Shown piece after piece: positions 16,704 through 24,576 of a stretch of DNA of 45,767 nucleotides. A program made the position numbers and the translations under genes. Within the stretch, counting starts at the first letter, position 1, and each line of letters opens with the position of its first letter. Under the pieces are notes generated by a model. That model searched no databases and was not told the DNA's origin. It was given only the letters and a program-made list of their open reading frames with translations. Origin of the DNA: UBA9647 sp049522195 (lineage in GTDB: Bacteria; Bacteroidota; Ignavibacteria; UBA10030); contig JBEKOB010000031.1 in NCBI GenBank assembly GCA_049522195.1, forward strand, positions 1-45,767, written 5' to 3'.

Positions 16704-18344
16704 ATGCCTGAAGTAGATGTAACCCGTAGTGAGAGGCCCGGTCACCAGGTTCCCCGCCGGAAACGGCTCATGTGGGGATTGGGTGGATTCACCGATACCA
16801 CTATCATCTACGGCGTCTTCAGTCTGGTGAACACCATCTACGTCAATGCACTCGGCGTCAATGCGGTGTTGGTGGGGCTTGCCTGCGCGATTTCCCGTCT
16901 GCTGGATTCATTCACGGATCCGCTTATCGGCCATCTCTCGGACAATACCCGTTCAAGATGGGGACGCCGCCGTCCCTGGCTGCTGGCCGGTCTCCTGGTT
17001 TCCGCAATTATCACCGTACTGCTCTGGAATGCGCCGGTCTCGCAGCGTAACTCATCACCGCACTCCGGCCCCATACCGGCAGAATCCACTGTCGACATCA
17101 GGAGTGCCACTCAGCCTTCTTCCGGCGGCCGTGCCACAGAACCAGCCTCCGGTGCGCAGCAACCTTGGTGGACTACCGCCGGAAAAGCAATCAGGACGGA
17201 ATGGCGGACGTTCGTCTACCTGTCTGTCTTGGCCACCCTGCTCTTGGCGGTGGGGTATGCGATGTTCAATATCCCGCATTACGCCATGGGATACGAGATG
17301 ACCACCGACTACGATGAACGGACCCATCTCTTCAAGTGGCGTTTCGTCTTCTCTGCAGCAGCGGGGTTTATGACACCGTGGCTCATGCCGCTCTGTATGT
17401 GGTTTGAAGGCGAACGGGCACAAGTGTTGAGAGGATCGCAGGGGGTGTTCCCCGTAGCCGTCATTCTCGGAATCGTTGTCCTGGCAACAGGGCTCCCATC
17501 ACTCTTCTGCAAAGAAGAGGCCGAGGTGAAGAGGCAGGACACCAAAGTACGTTTCCTCCACGCCGCCCGGCTGACATTCGCCAACAAGCCCTTCCTGCTC
17601 CTGATCGCAAGTAACTTTGTTGCGCGGTTTGGTATGGCCATCACCGGGGTATTCTTCTATTACGTTTTTGTGTATCACATCGGCAGGGGGGAGCAGCTCG
17701 TTGGGGCTGAGCTTCTGGCGGTTTTCTTCCTGGCAATCAACATCGCCAACTTTGTTGCCATGGCGCCGATGGCTTCCCTTTCTGCCCGCATCGGGAAGAA
17801 ACCCACGCTCGTTCTCATGCTCGCAATGAGCGCGGTAGCCTACGCCTCTCTCCTGGTAACGTTCTCCAATAGCGACGCATCGTTTCTCAAGAGCAGTTTC
17901 GCCATCGGGGGTTCTTCGTGGACACTCTTCGTACATTGGCCAACTATCGTGACAGGCGTGCTGATTGGCGTTTTCACTAACACTATGCCGATGATCACGA
18001 ACTCCATGATTGCGGATGTTTGCGACTACGACGAACTGAAGTGCGGGAGCCGCCGCGAGGGCTTCTACGGCGCCGTGTACGCCAGCACCGAGAAAATCGC
18101 GTGGTCCGTCTCCCTGGCATTTCAGGGAGTTCTGCTGGTGGCTTCAGGTTTCAATGCCGCGCTGACTCTCCAGGCACCCGAGACCATCCAGTACTGGATT
18201 CTGGCATTGGTGGTGACACAACCATTTGGCTTCCTCATTGGAATTGTGATCATACTTTTCTACCCGCTCAGCCGGACCCGCGTCAACGAGATCCGGAGTA
18301 CTCTTGCAACTTGGGCAGGTGAGACGGGATTGTCCGGCGCATAG
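16704..18344 (+). CDS. GPH/MelB-type sugar:cation symporter
   Basis: This 546-aa, 12-helix inner-membrane transporter belongs to the glycoside-pentoside-hexuronide:cation family of the MFS. The cation-site motif SRLLDSFTDP supplies D68 and D72, matching the paired Asp of MelB. The cytoplasmic signature DNTRSRWGRRRPWLL follows. Between the third and fourth helices (about residues 111-170) there is an unusual hydrophilic expansion rich in Ser, Pro, Gly and Ala. It is the first gene of the sugar operon to 24178 and probably imports the oligosaccharide or sugar released by the secreted enzymes, with Na+ or H+. No clear Shine-Dalgarno sequence precedes the ATG. Confidence 0.87.
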   Translation: MPEVDVTRSERPGHQVPRRKRLMWGLGGFTDTTIIYGVFSLVNTIYVNALGVNAVLVGLACAISRLLDSFTDPLIGHLSDNTRSRWGRRRPWLLAGLLVSAIITVLLWNAPVSQRNSSPHSGPIPAESTVDIRSATQPSSGGRATEPASGAQQPWWTTAGKAIRTEWRTFVYLSVLATLLLAVGYAMFNIPHYAMGYEMTTDYDERTHLFKWRFVFSAAAGFMTPWLMPLCMWFEGERAQVLRGSQGVFPVAVILGIVVLATGLPSLFCKEEAEVKRQDTKVRFLHAARLTFANKPFLLLIASNFVARFGMAITGVFFYYVFVYHIGRGEQLVGAELLAVFFLAINIANFVAMAPMASLSARIGKKPTLVLMLAMSAVAYASLLVTFSNSDASFLKSSFAIGGSSWTLFVHWPTIVTGVLIGVFTNTMPMITNSMIADVCDYDELKCGSRREGFYGAVYASTEKIAWSVSLAFQGVLLVASGFNAALTLQAPETIQYWILALVVTQPFGFLIGIVIILFYPLSRTRVNEIRSTLATWAGETGLSGA

Positions 18345-18435
18345 CCGGAACGCTTGCGGAGTCGGTTATTCAACAGGTTCAGTCCGTCCGAGAAACTGTG
18401 GTATACATGATGTGAACTTGAGGAGGTACGAGACA

Positions 18436-20418
18436 ATGATCAGGTCGGCCATGCTTTCTGTCATGGTATTCGGAGTAGCCCTCTCTCTAGCTGTCTGCAC
18501 CGGCGCTGAAAAGGAGGGGAAGACACTTTACGTTTCTCCGGCGGGAGCTGACAACAATCCGGGCACGCGCGAAAAGCCTTTCCGCACGCTTGAGCGGGCC
18601 AGGGATGAGATTCGTACACTGAAGCGAACGGACAAACTTCCTGACGGTGGTGTTACGGTGTTCCTCAGAGGGGGAAAATACTTCAGAGAGGAAACGTTTG
18701 AACTCCGTCCGGAAGATTCAGGTGAAGAAACAGCGCCGATTGCTTATGCTGCATATCCGAGCGAAAAACCGGTCGTGATGGGAGGAAAACTCATCACGGA
18801 GTGGAAGCCGCTGACCGGGAATGTACGGGGAATGCGGACCGAACTGAATGGACGGATCTACGTTGCTTCGGTGAAGAAGGGGTGGATATTCCATTTTCTG
18901 TACCTCAATGGTGAGCCGCAAAGACTGTCCAGGCTGTACAATACAGACGAGTGGCTCAAATGGCCCAAACCGGTACAGATAGGCAACGTGGGAGAAGGCG
19001 GTCAGAAGCTTGTCTTCAGACAGGGGGAACTCGATGATCTGGAGGGGATGGACGGGCAGATTGAAATCAATCTCATGCCGGTGAATTTCTGGAACACCCT
19101 TTCTGTTCTTCGGGGTATCGATCCCGCCCGCTCCACTGCGTACCGGCACAGCAAGAATCCTTCCACGTTCTGGATCAATACGTTTGTGGAGGGAAACTAC
19201 AATCTCCTCAACTCGATACGCTTCATCGATGAGCCGGGCGAATGGGCGATCGACAGCACAGAAGGCAAAGTCTACCTGTTTCCCGCAACCGGAACAATCC
19301 TGCCGGATGACGAGGTTATCGCGCCGGCGCTCTATCGCCTGATTCACATTCAGGGCGATGAAGAAGGCAAGAGATTGGTTCGACATATTCAGTTCCGAGG
19401 GATCGAGTTCAGATACACCGACAGGATGCCTGAAGATGTCTGGCCTGAACCATGGATCAAACGACAGGCCGAACTCCCTGATGCAATGATCTGTGTGGAG
19501 GATGCCGAGCACGTGGTTATCACCGACTGCACATTCCTGTGGAGCGGCAGCTATGCGGTCGACCTCGAGAAATATGCACAGAACATCGCCGTGCTCCACA
19601 ACGAAATGGGCTATCCGGGATGCGGCGGCGTTCTCTTGCAAGGGTATGGACCAGGATTGAAGGATGTGAACAGGAACAACACGATCGCACAGAACTATAT
19701 TCACCACACCGGCTCGGGAGGGTACCTGCATTCCGCTGCAGTGACGATCTATCAAGCCGGATCGAACGATATCTCCTTCAACATCATCGATCATGTTCCC
19801 TACGTCGGGATCCAGATCTGTGGAGCCAATTGGGATGCCTTCAACGGAGACCCCCGGTCGAACAATGTGGATCTCGAAGATCCGGGTGGCGTGGATGCCT
19901 ATGGGAAGGCAAGAGCTCAATTCTACACACGCTGGCAGGATTTCCCGAAGGGGAGGGAATCGCGATTCACCCGGGAGACTTTCAAACCCTATTTGCACTC
20001 GACAAGCAACAAAGTGCATCATAACATCATCTTCGACTATCTGGAAGTGCTGAGCGACGGGGCGCCAATCTATTCCTATTCGCCGGGGATGGGGAATCTC
20101 TACTACAACAACATCATGAAACGCAGGATGACGTCGATCGAGGGACAGAAATGGATGTTTGCAATATACATGGATGACAATGTCGACGGTGCCGTCCTGA
20201 CGGGGAATATCGTGTGGGCACAAACAGATCCAAATGTGATTTTTCACAACAAGGGACAGAACATGTGGTCAGGCAATGTGCAACGTTTTCCCGAACAGCC
20301 GGAGGGATTTGACGGGTTGCTGACCGAGATTGTGCGTCAAGGAGTACAGCACGGCGGGTGGCTGGGAGCATTGCCGCCGGACGTTGAGCATGTCATGAAG
20401 CCCACCAACACACACTAG
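18436..20418 (+). CDS. Secreted GH141-like right-handed beta-helix protein
   Basis: This 660-aa protein starts at the ATG at 18436 after GAGGAGGT; the open frame reaches further upstream but overlaps the transporter gene without a start signal. A signal peptide covers about residues 1-24. The N-terminal TLYVSPAGADNNPGTREKPF, the DEIRTLK helix and the FLRGGKYF strand, followed by a long beta-helix rich in HN and NN turns, match proteins of the GH141 type. Characterised GH141 members include an alpha-L-fucosidase and a xylanase. With a GH29 fucosidase in the same operon, fucosidase activity is the better guess. The family call is from overall pattern only. Confidence 0.72.
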   Translation: MIRSAMLSVMVFGVALSLAVCTGAEKEGKTLYVSPAGADNNPGTREKPFRTLERARDEIRTLKRTDKLPDGGVTVFLRGGKYFREETFELRPEDSGEETAPIAYAAYPSEKPVVMGGKLITEWKPLTGNVRGMRTELNGRIYVASVKKGWIFHFLYLNGEPQRLSRLYNTDEWLKWPKPVQIGNVGEGGQKLVFRQGELDDLEGMDGQIEINLMPVNFWNTLSVLRGIDPARSTAYRHSKNPSTFWINTFVEGNYNLLNSIRFIDEPGEWAIDSTEGKVYLFPATGTILPDDEVIAPALYRLIHIQGDEEGKRLVRHIQFRGIEFRYTDRMPEDVWPEPWIKRQAELPDAMICVEDAEHVVITDCTFLWSGSYAVDLEKYAQNIAVLHNEMGYPGCGGVLLQGYGPGLKDVNRNNTIAQNYIHHTGSGGYLHSAAVTIYQAGSNDISFNIIDHVPYVGIQICGANWDAFNGDPRSNNVDLEDPGGVDAYGKARAQFYTRWQDFPKGRESRFTRETFKPYLHSTSNKVHHNIIFDYLEVLSDGAPIYSYSPGMGNLYYNNIMKRRMTSIEGQKWMFAIYMDDNVDGAVLTGNIVWAQTDPNVIFHNKGQNMWSGNVQRFPEQPEGFDGLLTEIVRQGVQHGGWLGALPPDVEHVMKPTNTH

Positions 20419-20426
20419 GGAGCACT

Positions 20427-21647
20427 ATGGATTTTCCACAGCAGGTGACCGCGAGAACGGCTCAGGGGAATTCGGGCAGCGATGCGAAGTTCGACTGCAG
20501 GGAGCTTCTGAACCCTCCACGCTTGACCATCATGATGTGGGACCAGGCGTATCTGGTACGCCATCTGCCGGGCGAATCGTTTGCGGACTATGAGAAAGTC
20601 CTCGGTGAGGCCGCTGAGCGGGGATACAATACCGTTCGCATTGACCCATTGCCGAATCTGATCGACCTGGAGAGACCGCAGACGATCCTGAGCTGGGCCG
20701 ACCCACAGCGTCCGTATTTGCCCTGGGGGAACTGTCATGCCTGCAGCGGCCCGGTTGGGAAATGGTTGATTGAGTTCATGCAGACGCTTCTGAAACGTGG
20801 TCTCTACTATACACTGAGCACGTGGTGGTTTGATGAAACAAACTGGTGCGGGAAAGGGGGGATTTCGCCGACAGTCCAGCGGATCCCCAGAGACCACAGG
20901 GAGGCTGCCGACATCTGGATATCGTTCCTTACGCAATGGAAAAAGATGTTCGGGTTCGAGCGCCTGGTCTATCTCGACATTCATAACGAAGTGCCCTTCT
21001 TCATGAAGGGTTACAAGCAGCTCTTGAAGGAGAAAGTAGGATTGGATTGGGACCAGGGACTTCCATTCACATCCGAGCAGATTGACTTCCTGGCTCAGGA
21101 TATAAATGGCGCGATGAGAATGTTGCAGAGGGAATTTCCTGAGTTGCGGTTCACAGCGTCGATTCATGGTGATGAGCGGTGGTTGAGCGTGCCATTGCAT
21201 CTCGATTGTCTGGACGTTCATTTCTATCTTGATGCAGATCAACGGTGGGTCAACCGGACGAGATTTGACGAGTGGGTGACCGGCGGCATCTACACAGATG
21301 ATGCCTGGTTCAAGGAATTCAGTGATCGGTGCAAGAAGGCCCGGAACGCAGTCATGCCCATGCTCTTTCAAAGGCAGCAGCAGAGGCTTGCCGATTTCGC
21401 TTCATGGGCCGGCCGGTATGGCATGCCGCTCACCACGAGCGAATCGTGGTCCACCTGGTACTACATTGATCACCCCGAGCTGGAGTGGGACTGGCTGCTG
21501 GAGTGGGCGGAGATGACCGTGAATGGTGCAATTGCCCACAAGATGTGGGGGTGGACGCCGCACAATTATGTTCAGCCGCAGTTTGAGAACTGGAAGGATG
21601 TGAGCTGGCACAGAAGGCTTACCTCTAGATTCCTGAATGGCAAGTGA
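20427..21647 (+). CDS. Cytoplasmic cellulase-like TIM-barrel glycosidase
   Basis: This 406-aa protein has no signal peptide and is probably intracellular. It starts 8 bases after the previous stop, with GGGAG before the ATG. The fold looks like a (beta/alpha)8 barrel of the cellulase-like type (related to clan A families such as GH5). YLDIHNEV holds the Asn-Glu pair N187-E188 expected of the acid/base, and E339 in TTSESW is a candidate nucleophile. It would hydrolyse oligosaccharides taken up by the symporter. The linkage cannot be read from sequence. Its end overlaps the start of the URO-D-like gene by 11 bases, so the two are translationally coupled. Confidence 0.7.
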   Translation: MDFPQQVTARTAQGNSGSDAKFDCRELLNPPRLTIMMWDQAYLVRHLPGESFADYEKVLGEAAERGYNTVRIDPLPNLIDLERPQTILSWADPQRPYLPWGNCHACSGPVGKWLIEFMQTLLKRGLYYTLSTWWFDETNWCGKGGISPTVQRIPRDHREAADIWISFLTQWKKMFGFERLVYLDIHNEVPFFMKGYKQLLKEKVGLDWDQGLPFTSEQIDFLAQDINGAMRMLQREFPELRFTASIHGDERWLSVPLHLDCLDVHFYLDADQRWVNRTRFDEWVTGGIYTDDAWFKEFSDRCKKARNAVMPMLFQRQQQRLADFASWAGRYGMPLTTSESWSTWYYIDHPELEWDWLLEWAEMTVNGAIAHKMWGWTPHNYVQPQFENWKDVSWHRRLTSRFLNGK

Positions 21648-22863
21648 GCTGAATGTCGCTTCCCCCTCTTCTCCAAGCACACTAAGGTATGGTATGGAAC
21701 GAAGCCCGGAATGTCTCGCGAAGTTGAATAGAATGAACATGACTTTGCGCCACGAAGAGGCGGATCGTGTTCCGATCAGCGATTTCTTCTGGGGCAGCTT
21801 CCTCGATCGCTGGCGTCGCGACCTTGGGCTTGCGAAGGACACGGACATCTACAAATATTACGATCTCGATTGGAACGTCACCATTCCTAATATGGATCCT
21901 CATATCAAGCAGTTTGAAATGCTTGAGGAATCTTCTGACCAAGTGCTCCTCCGCACAGGATTTGAAGCTGTGATCAAGAAGAAGTTTGCCGATCCCATGC
22001 CTGCCTTCCTGAGATTTGAGACTGACACGATAGAGAAAATGGAATCGTTCCAATTCGACGATCCCTGGGATGCACGACGGTATTTCAATGCCGGTGACAA
22101 CCAGATTGCAGGGGTTGGTGATGGTTTCACGAGGAATTCGCCGGTGTGGCTGGAGACTGTGAAGTCACTTCATACCGACTTCCCTGTGTACGGCAGCGTG
22201 TGCGAAGGACAGGAGATGCTATGGCGTATCATTGGTTCGGAAAATGTAATGCTTTGGATATGCCTCTATCCTGACGAGCTGGCCAGGTTCATCGAGCGCA
22301 TTGGCGAGTTTGCTCTTGGCATCACGAAGGCCCAGATCAAGGCAAGTGGCGGAAGGTTGGATGGGATGGTCATCTGGGGAGATGTTGCCTACACCCAGGA
22401 TCTGTTCTTTTCACCCGACTATTGGCGACGATGCTTCAAGCCCGTTGTCAAAGCGATTGTTGACGAATGCCACTCGAACGGAATTCCGGTCATCTATCAC
22501 GGATGCGGAAACGTCAGAAGGATCTTTCAGGATTTCATAGATGTCGGGGTGGATGCCTACAATCCGCTTGAAGCGAAAGCGGGGATGGATGTGGTCGCCT
22601 TGCGTCGGCAATACGGACACAAGATCGGTTTCTGCGGAAATCTGGATGTCGTCACCTGGGCGCATGGTACACAGGAAGAGATCAAGAGAATGGTGCTCAG
22701 CAAATTGAACGCCGCGAAAGGTGGTGGCTACATTGTTCAATCGGACCACTCTGTGCCAAGCAACGTGTCCGGCGAGAACTTCGACTTCGTCGTCAAGCTC
22801 GTGCGCGAGCATGGCAAGTATCCGCTGAATTTAGGCGAGTACGATATTCCGGACATGAATTGA
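21637..22863 (+). CDS. URO-D/corrinoid-methyltransferase family protein in sugar operon
   Basis: This 408-aa protein belongs to the uroporphyrinogen-decarboxylase fold family, which also contains zinc methyltransferases such as MtaA, MtbA and CmuA. YHGCGN carries H288-x-C290, like the HxC zinc motif of MtaA/MtbA. The third ligand position, where MtbA has Cys, is occupied by Asp-His (D370, H371) in QSDHSVP. The gene overlaps the cellulase-like gene by 11 bases; a second in-frame ATG at 21694 is possible. No haem gene is nearby, so a haem role is unlikely. Methyl transfer from a methylated sugar or another small molecule is one hypothesis, but no corrinoid protein is present in the window. Confidence 0.78.
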   Translation: MASELNVASPSSPSTLRYGMERSPECLAKLNRMNMTLRHEEADRVPISDFFWGSFLDRWRRDLGLAKDTDIYKYYDLDWNVTIPNMDPHIKQFEMLEESSDQVLLRTGFEAVIKKKFADPMPAFLRFETDTIEKMESFQFDDPWDARRYFNAGDNQIAGVGDGFTRNSPVWLETVKSLHTDFPVYGSVCEGQEMLWRIIGSENVMLWICLYPDELARFIERIGEFALGITKAQIKASGGRLDGMVIWGDVAYTQDLFFSPDYWRRCFKPVVKAIVDECHSNGIPVIYHGCGNVRRIFQDFIDVGVDAYNPLEAKAGMDVVALRRQYGHKIGFCGNLDVVTWAHGTQEEIKRMVLSKLNAAKGGGYIVQSDHSVPSNVSGENFDFVVKLVREHGKYPLNLGEYDIPDMN

Positions 22864-22891
22864 ACATGAGTACTCCATGGGAGGTTCTACC

Positions 22892-24178
22892 ATGAAATCA
22901 ATTTCACTTTTGGCCATCTCCATCCTGATGTACGTAGTCTGCGGCATTGCACAGCAAGAGAGCAAAGAGATGCAAAAAGAGGACCATCTCCGATGGTGGC
23001 GCGAAGCGCGCTTCGGCATGTTCATCCACTGGGGCCCGGTCAGCATCAAAGGGACAGAGATCAGCTGGTCTCGAGGCGGAGAACGGCGGGGTATCGAGGG
23101 GAAGGGTGAAATACCGGTTGAGGTGTACGACAGTCTCTACAAGCAGTTCAATCCAGTGAAGTTCAGAGCAGACGAATGGGTCTCCATCGCCCGCTCTGCC
23201 GGCATGAAATACATGGTTCTCACTGCCAAGCATTGTGACGGCTTCTGCCTGTGGCACTCAAGTGTCGACGAGTACACTATCGCCAACACCCCTTTCAAAC
23301 GCGATGTCTGTGGTGAGCTGGCAGATGCTGCCCACAAGGCGGGCATGAGAGTGGGGTGGTATTACTCTCCCATGGATTGGCGCGATCCGGACTGCCGGAC
23401 GGAACGGAACGGTGTCTATGTCAAACGGATGCAGGGACATCTGCGTGAACTGCTGGGCAACTACGGGCGTATCGACCTGCTGTGGTTTGACACAGACGGC
23501 GGACCGGCTCCGTGGGACCAGGCCGCGACGTACGCTCTTGTCCGCTCCCTCCAGCCCCAGCTGATCATCAACAATCGGCTGGATATGGGAAGCCAAGAAG
23601 ACTATAAAGCTCAGAATATCGGTTCCAACGCGGACTATCAAACTCCGGAGCAACGGATCGGGGCGTTTGACAATATCCATCCATGGGAAACCTGCATGAC
23701 GCTTGGCACGCAGTGGTCGTGGAAACCTCAAGACAGCATCAAGACATTCGAAGAATGTTTGCATATTCTCGTGCAGTGTGTTGTGGGTGACGGGAATCTG
23801 CTGCTCAACGTCGGTCCGATGCCAAACGGAGAAATAGAACCCCGTCAGGTGCAAGTGCTCCGGAGGATCGGAGGGTGGTTGGCACAGTACGGGGAAAGCG
23901 TCTACGGGACGCGCGGTGGTCCCTTCCGCAACGGTGCGTGGGGTGGCTCGACCCTGAAAGGAAATGTGGTATACCTGCATATCCTGAAGTGGGACAAGAA
24001 CCAGTTGAACCTGCCGCCGCTGAAGGCAAAAATCATCAGGGCAAAAGCCCTCACCGGCGGCAATGTGAGAATTGAGCAAACCGATGAAGGGACGATCATT
24101 CGGCTGCCAGTCCGAGAGCAGAACAAAGTCGACACTGTTGTGAAGTTAGAGACGGAGACGCCTGTCTCTCTTCAATAA
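22892..24178 (+). CDS. Alpha-L-fucosidase (GH29)
   Basis: This 428-aa protein starts at the ATG at 22892, six bases after GGGAGGT, giving a signal peptide MKSISLLAISILMYVVCGIA. The GH29 barrel begins at HLRWWREARFGMFIHWGPVS. KYMVLTAKHCDGFCLWHS and GWYYSPMDW are conserved family segments, and D200 in LLWFDTDGG is the expected nucleophile. A small beta domain closes the C-terminus. The enzyme retains configuration and releases alpha-L-fucose from glycans, probably in the periplasm. It is the last gene of the operon that opens with the GPH symporter, 28 bases after the URO-D-like gene. Confidence 0.93.
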   Translation: MKSISLLAISILMYVVCGIAQQESKEMQKEDHLRWWREARFGMFIHWGPVSIKGTEISWSRGGERRGIEGKGEIPVEVYDSLYKQFNPVKFRADEWVSIARSAGMKYMVLTAKHCDGFCLWHSSVDEYTIANTPFKRDVCGELADAAHKAGMRVGWYYSPMDWRDPDCRTERNGVYVKRMQGHLRELLGNYGRIDLLWFDTDGGPAPWDQAATYALVRSLQPQLIINNRLDMGSQEDYKAQNIGSNADYQTPEQRIGAFDNIHPWETCMTLGTQWSWKPQDSIKTFEECLHILVQCVVGDGNLLLNVGPMPNGEIEPRQVQVLRRIGGWLAQYGESVYGTRGGPFRNGAWGGSTLKGNVVYLHILKWDKNQLNLPPLKAKIIRAKALTGGNVRIEQTDEGTIIRLPVREQNKVDTVVKLETETPVSLQ

Positions 24179-24289
24179 TCCATCAGGGCCAGCCCCCCAT
24201 CATGAATCATCTCAGTTCTTCCAAGACAGGCGCACAGAGCAAATCCGGTGGAAAAAGTGCAGAGTTTCTATGATGTCAATCGCGTGCCC

Positions 24290-24410
24290 CCGTCCCTCGA
24301 AGTTGACCTCTGTTTGCTTTTGGTCTAAGGCAAGCGTAGTTTTACATCCAGACACCGTGCCCGCCTTTGACAAGTCTCATTTGATCCGTGGATCGCGGGA
24401 TTGAAAGACT
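24290..24410 (+). repeat. Dispersed intergenic repeat, copy R3 (second half)
   Basis: Contains CCCTCGAAGTTGACCTCTG, GGCAAGCGTAGTTTTACATC and CAGACACCGTGCCCGCC, closely matching R4 and R5. Only the second half of the family unit is present. The rest of the 398-base gap (24179-24576) shows no gene. Confidence 0.8.
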
Positions 24411-24576
24411 CGTGTGTGGTCAGCCCCATCGGCTGCTTTCCGAAGCGGGGAATTTCGCTCAACTGAAGAACACCGAGATCCCGCTATTGCGCTCCTGGAA
24501 TTGCCCGAGGAAGTCTTAAGAAGATTGAGGGGCATTGACTTCGCTTGGTTGTTCGAAAATATGACGGAGGGCTATT

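Noticed and set aside
18718..20247. A 509-codon open frame on the - strand
   Set aside because: It lies fully opposite the GH141-like gene, whose + strand protein has a signal peptide, a ribosome-binding site and clear beta-helix pattern. The - frame has no recognisable domain.
20415..21371. A 318-codon open frame on the - strand
   Set aside because: Antisense to the cellulase-like gene, no domain or start signal; a by-product of codon bias.
21637..22863. URO-D-like gene as hemE
   Set aside because: It has an HxC motif more like zinc methyltransferases, lies in a sugar operon and has no haem genes nearby.
16704..24178. Operon considered as a classical polysaccharide-utilisation locus
   Set aside because: No SusC-like receptor or SusD-like lipoprotein and no hybrid two-component or anti-sigma regulator in or near the operon.
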